NCBI GenBank assembly: GCA_023423695.1
Contig: JAFAFA010000063.1
Coordinates: 1-64,000, forward strand
Direction of reading: 5' to 3'
DNA length: 64,000 nucleotides
Origin: Pseudomonadota bacterium
GTDB taxonomy: Bacteria; Pseudomonadota; Alphaproteobacteria; Azospirillales; Azospirillaceae
In this document: positions 33,801-41,756 of the stretch, piece after piece
How positions within the stretch are numbered: the first letter of the stretch is position 1
Layout: each line of letters begins with the position of its first letter
Program-made: the position numbers and the translations under genes
The notes under the pieces: generated by a model
Told to the model about the DNA's origin: nothing
Database searches by the model: none
Seen by the model: the letters and a program-made list of their open reading frames with translations, nothing else

Positions 33801-36800
33801 TCGCGCGTGCAGTTGAACGCGGTGGACATGACGTTGCGTGGCCTCGTTGATGTCAATCTGGAGCCGGATGGCACCGGTCAGGCCGTCACGGCGAGGCTGG
33901 AGGATGGCAGGACGTTCGTCGGCCACTGGGACGGCGCGGCGGAGTCCGTCCGGATGGCGGATGTCCGTCCCCCCAATGCGCCGCCTTTCGTTCAGCACGG
34001 TTCCGCCATCGTCGATGTCGTTCATGACGCAGGTTATTGGACGTTTCTGCTCGACGACCGGCTGAAGCGTTTCGATCCGGCAAAGCGGCGGTTTACGCCG
34101 GACATCGAGTTCTCCTCGGCGGATCGGTCGCGGAAGCTGGTCAAGCGGGATGGCCGTCTGGTGGTGGAGGAGGCGGGGGGCCGGGTTTGGCTGGTCGCCC
34201 GTGGTCCGCTTCCGACGGACGGACCTGCCGTGATTGCTGCCGATACCCTTTTCGACCGCGTCGTACCTGTTCAGGGTGAATCCACTCTGCTTGCCGAAGA
34301 CGGCCGGACCGTACGCCTGAAGCCAGACGGGGCGGTGCAGATTTGCAAGGCCGCCGATGTTTGTGAAGAGGCGGTTCCGCCCGCACCATTGCTGGATCCT
34401 GCGACCGTCACCTCTGCCTATGAAGTGGGCAGGTTGCTGTTGATCGAGTCCACGCAGGGGCGGCGCCTCTATGACCGCGATCTGCGCCGCGAACGTCCGC
34501 CATCGCCCGAACTGGCCAGCCTGGGGCCGGTTGAGGAAGCGTTGTTGGAAACGGGAAGCCTATGGTTGCGTGATGTGAACGGCACCGTTGCCACGCTCAC
34601 CGCCGACGGTGTCGCGCGCAAACAGGCATCCGGCGTCACGGCGCTGGTGCGTGACCGAAGCCAACGCCTTTGGCTGAAAGGGCCGTCCCTGATGGCCGAT
34701 GCGAAAGGTCTTCAACCCATCAAAGCGGCTTTTGGACTTGGCAAGGGGATCGCGGCGCTCGCGCCGACGCTTGTCCCCGGCGGCTATCCGGCTTTGCTTG
34801 GCAGCGACCGCCGCCCGCGCCTGGTCAATGCCCGTGGTGTCGAAATCGGCGCCCCTCTGGCTCCAGACGTGGATGCCGATGCGGTAACCGCGGTATTCCC
34901 GACGTCGCGTCCCGATGTTTGGTGGGTGCAGTCTGGGCAGTCGCTGATCCGTCTGATTACCAAATCCTGCACGCCGCCCCAGGCGGCGCCATCCGGCTCT
35001 CAGCAGACGGATGCCAAGTTGCCCGGCGACCAGCAGGCTCCCACCGCCGCAGCGTCGGCCACGGCGTCTGCTGTGGCACCGGTGGGGGTGCCGTCGGTGG
35101 ACTGCCTTGTCGTTGAACTGACGCTTCCACTACCGGGGAGCGGCGCGGTGGCGTCCATCGAGGACGGGTTGCCGTCGCGCCTTACCGTCGCGCTTGTCGA
35201 CGGCGGCACGCTGGAAAGCCGCTTGTCGGACACCGGACTGGAGCCGCCGACGGCACGAAAGGCTCCCTCAGGAATGAGTCCGCGGTCCCGTCCCGACGAC
35301 GGAGCCGATACTTGGCGGCGGTGGAGCAGTCGCGTCGCTGCCCGTCCCGACGGCGGGCTTGCGCTCGACCCAGTTCAGGCGTTCGAGTTCGAAGGCGACC
35401 GCCTGCGTCTCAAAATGCCGGGGGAGGGGGTGCGGATAGCTCCAGTCGTGAGGCGACAGCCGGAAGCGGTGCCGGCGCTCGACCAGGGATGGCTGAAGTG
35501 GGACCGTCAGGCGAGTCGCTTCGTGGTTCGCGGGCCGACGGGCCTGAACACGCTTGCACCGGATGAGTTCGTGCGCGATGGGCGCTTTATATTCGCCGAT
35601 CCCGGAGCCGCGGTGGCGGTGACCGCCGGAGAGGTGCGGATTGCCAACCGCTTTGGTATTTGGAGCTTCCCAAGTCCGGCAGCAGACCTCGGCAGTTCCA
35701 ACATCCTCTTCGTTCCTAAGGACCTGCCTCGTCCGGTTGCTGCGGCCCGCGGCCATTTCCTCTTCGAATCCGGCAGCATTCCGTTTGCAGGCGGTGCGAT
35801 CACGGCTGATGACGATCACCATACCCGAGCCATAGGCGATGCAGTTTGGACTGAACGGCTGCGGCGGCCTTCCGTCACGGTCGAGATGCGTGTGGCCGGA
35901 CGAATGCTGGGCGCGGGCGGAAACGGGTTCGCTTGGGACCGTCGGCGGGCCGTGGCGTTAGCCGACGGTGGGGTGCAGGTGCAGACTGACATCGGCGTCC
36001 TTCGAGCCGACCGTCTTGCCGATGCCGACCCGGGGCCATCCGGCCAGTTGCCGGTCGCAGGGATCGTCATGGGCCGGGACGGCGGCGACCTGTTCCTTGT
36101 GGACGGGGACCGGTGGCAGCGCCGGAGCGCCGCCCGGTGGCGGCAGAGCAACGCCGACGAGGTGATGTCGCGCGACTTGCCGCCTGGCCAGGGCTGGCGC
36201 TGGCACATCACTCCGCGTGGCGTGGCAATAGATGGCGTGACCCTCGCCACCTCAGTTCCCAACATCGGATTCGCCGACGACCAGGTGCGTGCGGCCGCCA
36301 CGGATGGCGACCGGTTGATCGTCGTCGATGCATTGGGCTTGCAGGTAGGCGCCCCGGCCGACATCGTCGGGCGGCGCGCGCGACGCATCAGTCGAGATGC
36401 GGACGTCGACAGCCTGCTGGCGATGCGGCCAAAGCCGACCGTCCGGATGATCGCGGCCCGTGGCCGCGATGGCGCAAGTCGGTGGGATCCAGCCAGCGAA
36501 CGGTTCATTCCGCTCGCTAACGCGGACAACCCGTTCCTGAACCGGGAGTTGATCGATCACCGCCGCTTGCGCATGGCTTTCTACGACGGGCGGGTGAGCG
36601 TGGAACTGCTGCTGGATGCACCGTCCGGCGGCAGTGGCTGGGTGCCGATCACAATGGAAGATGGGTTTCCCTTTGATCGTGTCACCGGCGTTCACATTCA
36701 AAACGGCCGCCTATTCGTTGGAACGGGCGCGGGCCTGGAGGAACATGGCGACACTGACAGCACCGGCTTCGACACCATCCTGCGGCTTGTTGACCTGCGT

Positions 36801-39017
36801 GCTGGCGGTGCTACGGCTCCCGCGCCGGTGCAGCGCATGGGCGAACCCGTAGGAAAATCAGGATTGCTGGCCGTGCGGGCCGCCAGCCGCTGCATCGCCT
36901 TCGACGGGCAGACCTACGCCACTTGCGAGCGGCCGGACCTCGCCGACACCACACGCAGGGCAACGACGCGTTGGTGGCAATGGCAGCGCGATTCAGCGGG
37001 CACCGTGACCGGCGAGTACCTCGACGGAGCGGGCCAAACGCTTGGGCTGCCGGCAATCGTCATTGGCGGGCGCTTCAATCACGATCGCATCGCCGACATG
37101 TCGATGTGCGGCGGTCGGGCGGCGCTGATGTGGGAAAGTGGACCGGTCACCGTCCATGACGGAATATCCACCGACCTTAACGGAAGCCTGCGCACCGCAG
37201 TGCTGCCAGCACGGGAGGCGCGTCTGTTCTGCCTGGAGCGGACGATCCGTGAGCCTGGGCTAGATGCCCCCGCTGGGCTGTATTGGATTGCGGAACAGGA
37301 GGTCAGGCGTTTCGACGGGACTGCCTGGCAGGTGGTGTCCGGCGATGCGATCAAGACTGCTGTGCGCATACGTGCGGACTATGGCATGCCATTGGATCGC
37401 GTCCGACTACGTCTTGTCCAAGATCGTCGCAGCCCTCCGCGTTTCCAGCAGCGACGGGTCGACGGCACCTGGGAAGATTTGGGATGGAAGGGTAACCGGA
37501 TCGCCCTGGACGCCATCGAGCGGCTGACTGTCGCCGACGGACGCGTATGGGCGGTGACAGGGGCGGGCATTGCCACTGTGGAGCGGGGAGGCGATGGGAT
37601 GCTCCAGTTCGATCCCGACCGCCTAACCATCCTGCGTGATCCGGTCCGCAACTGCCGCATCACCGATTTTGAGACCGGTGGCGACGGCGAGACGTGGCTA
37701 CGGTGCAACGGCGACTCCCGCAGTGTCCAGCATGGGCGGTTGGATCCCAGGATCGACCAGTCTGTGTTCAAGCCCGACGGCTCCGATCCCTTCGTGGAGC
37801 GAGACTTGGTATCCGCGCCCACTGGTGGTGTATGGAATTGGCGCCTTACCGGACATGTTGGCGGCCGACGTGGACAACTGTCCGGCACCTTCCGCGGTGA
37901 ACCGGTGAAGCTCGATGGTGGGCGGTTCGACATTGACGGCGTCGTACAGATCCGCTCCTTCGTGCCGGGGGTGTTGGAGCTTGTGACCGAAGGTGCCGGG
38001 TGGTTCCGCGCCACAGCTGGCCGGATCGGTCTTGCCTCCACCGCCCGAGCTGCGAACGACCGGGTCGATCGGCGGGCGGTCCGCCGGATCGCCATCGTTC
38101 GCGACGCCGACGGTCACACACGCCTGTGCCTGTCCAGCAGCCCGTCTCAGGCTTTGTTAATCGATCCGGAGTTGGTGGGGGGCGCTCAAGCCGGAACGTG
38201 TCGTGACTATCTTGGCAGCGATGGGCTGTGGCGGTACGAACAGGATGCCGACGGCCTTCGCATTCAAGCCATCGACCGCCGCCAGCGAAGTGGCGTGAGG
38301 TCGATGAAGGAAGGGCGTTTCACGGACGAGATTGCAGTTGGCCTCCCCGTGCCGCGGCGCAAATCCGACGGTACGGTCGAGAATCTGGTCCCGACGGCGG
38401 CGGGCGTGGTGGCGTTCGGCCCGGACGCCCGCCCCAAGGGCCTGTATCTCCCGGTTTTCCCAGATCTACCGCGTGTGGGAACGCCGTCCATTCTGCTGCA
38501 GGATCCCGACGGCTTGGTGTCCTATCTCGGATCCGGCAACCTCGTGAGGCTGGAGGAGGAGACGCTGAGGCCGGTCCCGCTACGGCAGCTTGTTCCGGCG
38601 GGTGCCAAGCCGCTCGCGCTGGAATCCGGCTCCGCCGGTCTGTTGCGGCTGGCGTGGGAGAAAAGCGGCGCGAGGGGTTGGACACTCTTCGATCCGCGTG
38701 GGCCTGCAGGATCGCTGGTAATGAGCGAACCTGTCGACACCTCCGGGTGGCGTGAATACACCGAGTTGCGCGCCCGTGCCGGCAATGCCGAGGCCAACCT
38801 TCAGGTGGCACTGTCCGATTCAATCCTGCGCGTCACCTCCGGGTTTGGAAGCGCTGCGCCATTGTCGTTGCCCGCTCTGGGCAATCAGCGTGCATTGATT
38901 CGCGCTGATCGAACGATCTTCATCGTCGGTACAGATGATGTGTGGGTGATCGACCTCGCATCTGCGCTGCGTATGACGCTTGGGGGAAGGGCGTCTGGTA
39001 TCAAGAAAATCGACTAG
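30891..39017 (+). CDS. Giant membrane-anchored propeller-repeat protein (2708 residues)
   Basis: One open frame of 8.1 kb. A basic N-terminus and a single membrane helix (about 36-58) predict an anchor with the rest in the periplasm. The body is beta-rich and repetitive. A blade-like unit with a Y/F/L-D core and downstream R-x-W/F recurs, for example AYDSDMRNWTRL (about 362), LHDVRRRSY (479), SYDHGKREW (618), QYDLAARSV (700), LYSETARSW (824), RFDPAKRRF (1057), LYDRDLRRE (1189) and RWDPASERF (1862). This recalls the two-component-regulator type of propeller, and the length would fit several propellers. A Pro/Gln/Ser/Ala-rich linker lies near 1363-1402. No protease, kinase or nuclease motif was seen. 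It overlaps the previous gene by 4 bases. It could bind envelope or surface ligands. Confidence 0.88.
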   Translation: MTDRPFLSTFHAWRRSRRQQSIADARRLPLKGRADAVFLGLSALLVGSLAVGAYGAMELARGLGWFDPPVAAPVRDERILDNLRRNLPEQKLLAAAWDSDEKVLTISQSGGAVHRLEASTGLWSRERPVDDVPALRSDLVQLRAGCGGDQTARHDCADSAPLWGLGEHGSLVRRLEGRWRSLIGDSTFVGRDGKQVEGDALITAALSKDGNWLFLGTKQQGGGLYSLKDRNWVALGTAQDALPRGRIEHAVWWRDRFAVGGPEGLALLSPDEKAPAAERLPGVAAVADLLVDDQERLLALEKRPCDVGGDGCLRLSALKRPGGSPEFLMDERNHYPELDAAALFFADLQGKTLVVLGQKGVFAYDSDMRNWTRLDDRPVLTAVRENAVVLYGYSGGAAAISHGVVGSRWELPGKQVAQILGLDRSPAALTEDGDVYSLPPDGNPAPLFLRGGTATDPRRFTEAFAAGEHVLLTGSGKALLHDVRRRSYADIDPSSLPSWLTDARVRKVVSGAHLYGLIAQGNGVTGSAIDLSAIGGPGGAAGVNVLGATPPVPGPLRQARPWAHNGLAAIDANGSLHRLGIGGDEALTGASQPSLDRTKLRDIATVGNETVIAAATGIRSYDHGKREWGNWAATNLDGGDIRNIAVDGQRILLHTGGDRLGLPDGRVLIGESRVTLKAAALSDAMRSANLLYLAGQGSVEQYDLAARSVTKRWNPPGDAAIGIVDLLGGEPITLSEGRLALGDTLLGGNDGRVLSVSADPARILTVREQNGTRHLRIHDGSAPRNQNSDQCLFRTSTAGGRARQFLDARPLGNGWMLVLTDDGLRLYSETARSWYPVRGLSKPVTGLHRVGAHVALVAGQSPAYVQFVALSEITRPGSCAADPVALPDRWIEAHSISIDEAGGTASWLAGDGSVQVWNGGKVQAVLASTAMAPQTDKALRVFPVGNGADSKLAFGMPDGLVLYRLSNHGWSRVQLNAVDMTLRGLVDVNLEPDGTGQAVTARLEDGRTFVGHWDGAAESVRMADVRPPNAPPFVQHGSAIVDVVHDAGYWTFLLDDRLKRFDPAKRRFTPDIEFSSADRSRKLVKRDGRLVVEEAGGRVWLVARGPLPTDGPAVIAADTLFDRVVPVQGESTLLAEDGRTVRLKPDGAVQICKAADVCEEAVPPAPLLDPATVTSAYEVGRLLLIESTQGRRLYDRDLRRERPPSPELASLGPVEEALLETGSLWLRDVNGTVATLTADGVARKQASGVTALVRDRSQRLWLKGPSLMADAKGLQPIKAAFGLGKGIAALAPTLVPGGYPALLGSDRRPRLVNARGVEIGAPLAPDVDADAVTAVFPTSRPDVWWVQSGQSLIRLITKSCTPPQAAPSGSQQTDAKLPGDQQAPTAAASATASAVAPVGVPSVDCLVVELTLPLPGSGAVASIEDGLPSRLTVALVDGGTLESRLSDTGLEPPTARKAPSGMSPRSRPDDGADTWRRWSSRVAARPDGGLALDPVQAFEFEGDRLRLKMPGEGVRIAPVVRRQPEAVPALDQGWLKWDRQASRFVVRGPTGLNTLAPDEFVRDGRFIFADPGAAVAVTAGEVRIANRFGIWSFPSPAADLGSSNILFVPKDLPRPVAAARGHFLFESGSIPFAGGAITADDDHHTRAIGDAVWTERLRRPSVTVEMRVAGRMLGAGGNGFAWDRRRAVALADGGVQVQTDIGVLRADRLADADPGPSGQLPVAGIVMGRDGGDLFLVDGDRWQRRSAARWRQSNADEVMSRDLPPGQGWRWHITPRGVAIDGVTLATSVPNIGFADDQVRAAATDGDRLIVVDALGLQVGAPADIVGRRARRISRDADVDSLLAMRPKPTVRMIAARGRDGASRWDPASERFIPLANADNPFLNRELIDHRRLRMAFYDGRVSVELLLDAPSGGSGWVPITMEDGFPFDRVTGVHIQNGRLFVGTGAGLEEHGDTDSTGFDTILRLVDLRAGGATAPAPVQRMGEPVGKSGLLAVRAASRCIAFDGQTYATCERPDLADTTRRATTRWWQWQRDSAGTVTGEYLDGAGQTLGLPAIVIGGRFNHDRIADMSMCGGRAALMWESGPVTVHDGISTDLNGSLRTAVLPAREARLFCLERTIREPGLDAPAGLYWIAEQEVRRFDGTAWQVVSGDAIKTAVRIRADYGMPLDRVRLRLVQDRRSPPRFQQRRVDGTWEDLGWKGNRIALDAIERLTVADGRVWAVTGAGIATVERGGDGMLQFDPDRLTILRDPVRNCRITDFETGGDGETWLRCNGDSRSVQHGRLDPRIDQSVFKPDGSDPFVERDLVSAPTGGVWNWRLTGHVGGRRGQLSGTFRGEPVKLDGGRFDIDGVVQIRSFVPGVLELVTEGAGWFRATAGRIGLASTARAANDRVDRRAVRRIAIVRDADGHTRLCLSSSPSQALLIDPELVGGAQAGTCRDYLGSDGLWRYEQDADGLRIQAIDRRQRSGVRSMKEGRFTDEIAVGLPVPRRKSDGTVENLVPTAAGVVAFGPDARPKGLYLPVFPDLPRVGTPSILLQDPDGLVSYLGSGNLVRLEEETLRPVPLRQLVPAGAKPLALESGSAGLLRLAWEKSGARGWTLFDPRGPAGSLVMSEPVDTSGWREYTELRARAGNAEANLQVALSDSILRVTSGFGSAAPLSLPALGNQRALIRADRTIFIVGTDDVWVIDLASALRMTLGGRASGIKKID

Positions 39018-39069
39018 GATTACTGAAAAGACTCCAGCGCGCCATTGTTGCAAGTGAGCAGGTGATCGA

Positions 39070-39393
39070 ATGCGTGGAATGAAAAATGCAATCGCTTTGG
39101 TATTCGGTTCAGTGTTCCTGCTTGCTGTTGCTTCGCAATTCATCACCATCTTTATCATCCAGCCTATTGGGGCGGTCCCAGAGGGGCGAACCATGATTAT
39201 TTGGCGAATGAAAAGTCTGAACTTCATTGACAGCGCTGATGCTTGGTGTGAACGGGAGCAGGGTGGCGTCAACTTGCTCTGCCGAATCGGTGTCCTGGGC
39301 CGTGTTGCCGAAAACGGGAAAATTCTAGTTCGTCTGCCCTACTCTGAAGCTCTTTACAAGTTCAGTACCGGTGGAAACACCTATACTCGTTAA
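39070..39393 (+). CDS. Small membrane-anchored or secreted protein (107 residues)
   Basis: The N-terminus MRGMKNAIALVFGSVFLLAV is a signal peptide or membrane anchor (8-27). The rest is a short beta-rich domain with two Cys residues (WCEREQGGVNLLCRIG) that could form a disulfide outside the cytosol. AGGTGA precedes ATG 39070. It is 52 bp after the giant gene, is AT-richer, and is the last gene before the right att-like repeat. The family is not recognised. It may be the last member of the operon or an unrelated cargo gene. Confidence 0.6.
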   Translation: MRGMKNAIALVFGSVFLLAVASQFITIFIIQPIGAVPEGRTMIIWRMKSLNFIDSADAWCEREQGGVNLLCRIGVLGRVAENGKILVRLPYSEALYKFSTGGNTYTR

Positions 39394-39881
39394 GGCGCAC
39401 AGCCTACATCGTGCGGTCAGCCGTTGAGGCGGAAGCGTATAGCTGCCAGAAATTCCATTGAGTGTTTCCTATATTTTTGCAGGCGGTAACCAAAAATCTC
39501 GGTGGTTGCGTGCCCCCGCAACCAAATCAAGGAAAGCCCGCCTCCATAAGGAGCGCGGCCATTTTGCCCTTCCGATCTTCGTCATCCCGTCTCCAGGACG
39601 GCAACTGCGAAGGGGTGGGCGCAGCGGGGTGCCGCGTCGGAAGACAACCAACTCGATCGGCAAGCATCCGCTGAGTGCAGTGGTCAGGGAGCGGCGCTTC
39701 TGATGGCAATGGAAGCCCTCCTGGGAGCGCGGATCGGTGGCGTGCCGACGGGCGATCGATGTCCAAAGAAGTGCTGCTCTGCACGATAGGCTCGCCGTTA
39801 CCTGCACAACCGCGCCGGTAGCCGGCCGCATCGCGCCTGCGCGCCAGGACTGGTGCGAGAACTGATGGAAACCTTCCGAGA
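39394..39881. other. Gene-free island boundary region
   Basis: This 488-base stretch has no credible gene; short frames here lack ribosome sites. It contains the att-like repeat at 39511-39524 and no terminator or promoter that I can support. Composition returns to high GC to the right of the repeat. Confidence 0.6.
39511..39524 (+). repeat. attR-like copy of the tRNA-fMet 3' end
   Basis: TGCCCCCGCAACCA is identical to 44-57. It is preceded by GGTTGCG, which pairs with its CGCAACC, so GGTTGCG-TGCCCC-CGCAACC forms an inverted repeat (39504-39523) as recombinase core sites often do. No tRNA body is attached, as expected for the distal end of an island. Confidence 0.55.
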
Positions 39882-41675
39882 TCAGGTGGACCGGTCGATA
39901 ACCCCGCTCAAGTGAATGGCGAGTTCAACCGAGAAGCGGCGATCCGGGCTTTCGACATCGATGGCGAACAGCTCTGCGATGCGCGTCAGCCGATAGCGCA
40001 GGGTGGTGACGTGTACGCCAAGCTGGTCGGAGCAGGCCTTAGTGCGGCACCCCGTCATCAGATAGGCGGAAAGCGTCTCCAGATAGGGCGTCCCGTGCTG
40101 ACGGTCGTACTCGATGAGGGCGCCGATGCTGTCGGCGACGTAGCCGCGCACCTCGTGGGTGTTCGCTGCAGCCAGCAGCATGGGCAGTGGGCCGAACTGC
40201 CGGGCATCGAGGACGCCGGGGCGGCCGAACTCTTCGGCGATCCGGATCATCCGCCAGGAACGGTCCCACGCCTCCGCATAGTCCGGCGGGGCCATGCAGC
40301 GGCTCGTCAGTACGACGAACGGTTCGGCATGCAGGATGTCGGCGACGGACCGCGCGATCTGCGCCATCAGCCGCTTGACCGGTCCATGGCTCCGCTCGTC
40401 GACGGCGGGAATGAGGCAGACCAGTCCGGCCGGAACGGTGACGAGCGTGCCGGTGACCCCGTGCAGCGACAGCAATCGCTGGACCGGGAGGTGGAGGTCG
40501 GCCGCCGCACTCACCGCCCGCGGACTGCGGCCGGGCAGCCCGACCACGATCATCTGGGTCGGCAGATCAAGATTGAGGCCGAGCCGCAGAGCGCGTTGCC
40601 CGATGTCGCGGTGATCGCGCCATCGCCGCTCCACAAGTTCCAGGAACAGATCGGTCAATGTCCGGTTCTCGTAGCGGAAGCGGATGACGTTGCGCAGCAT
40701 CTGAATGCCGAGAGCGTGCTTGATGCCGTCGAGCAGGAGCTGATCGGCTTGACCATAAGGCTGCGGACCCGGAAAGATCATCAGCGCGCCGACCACCTCG
40801 CCGTCGGCGGTCAGCGGGTCGATGCGCGGCGCCGTACGGATGCGTTTGCCGCCGACCTCCCAGAACAGGGTCGCCTCGGCGGCGGCGGGATGGTCGATGG
40901 CATCGCGCGCCGCCTTCATGATCGAGGGGCCGAGGTCGGCCGCGACCGCCGCCTGCCAGTCGGCGTCGCCGATGTCGCTGCCGCAAGGAGCCCGGTCGGC
41001 CGTGACGAGGTTGGCGGTGAAGTCGACGATGACGATGGAGTAGGGCAGCAGATCGCGGATGCGGGGCAGAAGGGTGGCCATCGCCCCGTCCTCCAGCGCC
41101 TGCCGCAGCAGCGAGGTATTCACTTCCAGCGCCCGCTGCAGGCGTTCGGCGGCCAGGGTCTCTGCACGCAGCCGATGCTGGCGCTCCACCGCGATCTCGC
41201 CGAGCTGGACGATCATGCCGATGAAGGCCAGATCCTCCTCGCTCACCTCGATGATGCCGCGGGACACGACGCTCAGCACCAGCGGCCGGCCGCTGTCGTC
41301 GGTGCAATTCATCGGCACGACCAGCACGCTGTGGTAGTCGCGCTCGAAGGCCTCTCGGCGATAGCCGGGAAACTCCTCCGACACCCGGGCGTCGGGGATG
41401 AAGACCGGCTCGTTCCGCCGCAGTGCGACCAGCGACGGGCTGGTCGCCAGCTCCCAGCGGTCGGGCAGCGGGCGCTGGATCAGCGTCGGGTCGTGGCGGA
41501 CGACGACCAGGGCGTAGCCATGCTCGACGTCGACCGCCATGATCGACCCCATCGACCAGTTGGCATGGCGGCAGGCGGCCAGGACCAGGCGTTGAAGCAC
41601 CGTCGCCAGATCCCCACCCGAATTGATCAGGCTCGCCACCACGCGCAGCGACTGGAGGCGCGATGTTTCGACCAC
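39882..41675 (-). CDS. PucR-family transcriptional regulator with GAF domain
   Basis: A 597-residue regulator. An N-terminal GAF-like sensor (about 10-170, including HSVLVVPMNCTDDSGRPLVL), a middle region and the C-terminal PucR HTH (LETLSAYLMTGCRTKACSDQ and TTLRYRLTRI, about 535-575) are visible. The start is GTG 41675 with GGAGG 4 bases upstream. It is the last gene of the minus-strand catabolic region and probably controls it in response to the substrate or an intermediate. PucR relatives usually activate purine, amine or other nitrogen-compound catabolism. Confidence 0.9.
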   Translation of the reverse strand: MVETSRLQSLRVVASLINSGGDLATVLQRLVLAACRHANWSMGSIMAVDVEHGYALVVVRHDPTLIQRPLPDRWELATSPSLVALRRNEPVFIPDARVSEEFPGYRREAFERDYHSVLVVPMNCTDDSGRPLVLSVVSRGIIEVSEEDLAFIGMIVQLGEIAVERQHRLRAETLAAERLQRALEVNTSLLRQALEDGAMATLLPRIRDLLPYSIVIVDFTANLVTADRAPCGSDIGDADWQAAVAADLGPSIMKAARDAIDHPAAAEATLFWEVGGKRIRTAPRIDPLTADGEVVGALMIFPGPQPYGQADQLLLDGIKHALGIQMLRNVIRFRYENRTLTDLFLELVERRWRDHRDIGQRALRLGLNLDLPTQMIVVGLPGRSPRAVSAAADLHLPVQRLLSLHGVTGTLVTVPAGLVCLIPAVDERSHGPVKRLMAQIARSVADILHAEPFVVLTSRCMAPPDYAEAWDRSWRMIRIAEEFGRPGVLDARQFGPLPMLLAAANTHEVRGYVADSIGALIEYDRQHGTPYLETLSAYLMTGCRTKACSDQLGVHVTTLRYRLTRIAELFAIDVESPDRRFSVELAIHLSGVIDRST

Positions 41676-41756
41676 TGTTCCTCCGGCGAACGGATGGGCC
41701 CAGGCCCGGTTTCGACCGACTCTAACCCGACGACGGCGCTCGGAAAAAGCGGAACG

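Larger units (their letters stand above)
44..39524. mobile_element. Putative integrated genomic island at tRNA-fMet
   Basis: The left edge is the 3' end of tRNA-fMet. A perfect 14-bp copy of that end (TGCCCCCGCAACCA) lies at 39511-39524, after the last gene of the large operon. Between them sit three site-specific recombinases, an excisionase-like protein, an HNH nuclease, an XRE regulator, a primase-helicase, gene wreckage and the 24.7-kb MoxR/vWA cargo. Genes beyond 39.9 kb are ordinary metabolic genes. tRNA 3' ends are classic attachment sites. That both repeats bound one element is inferred; older nested insertions (see the 10.6-kb junction) are possible. Confidence 0.6.

Noticed and set aside
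30891..39017. Giant protein as a polymorphic toxin, adhesin or synthase
   Set aside because: No Rhs/YD repeats with a toxin tip, no autotransporter or two-partner signals and no carrier or condensation motifs are visible.
39458..39703. Short frames across the right att-like repeat
   Set aside because: They have no ribosome site and are low-quality translations through a boundary region.
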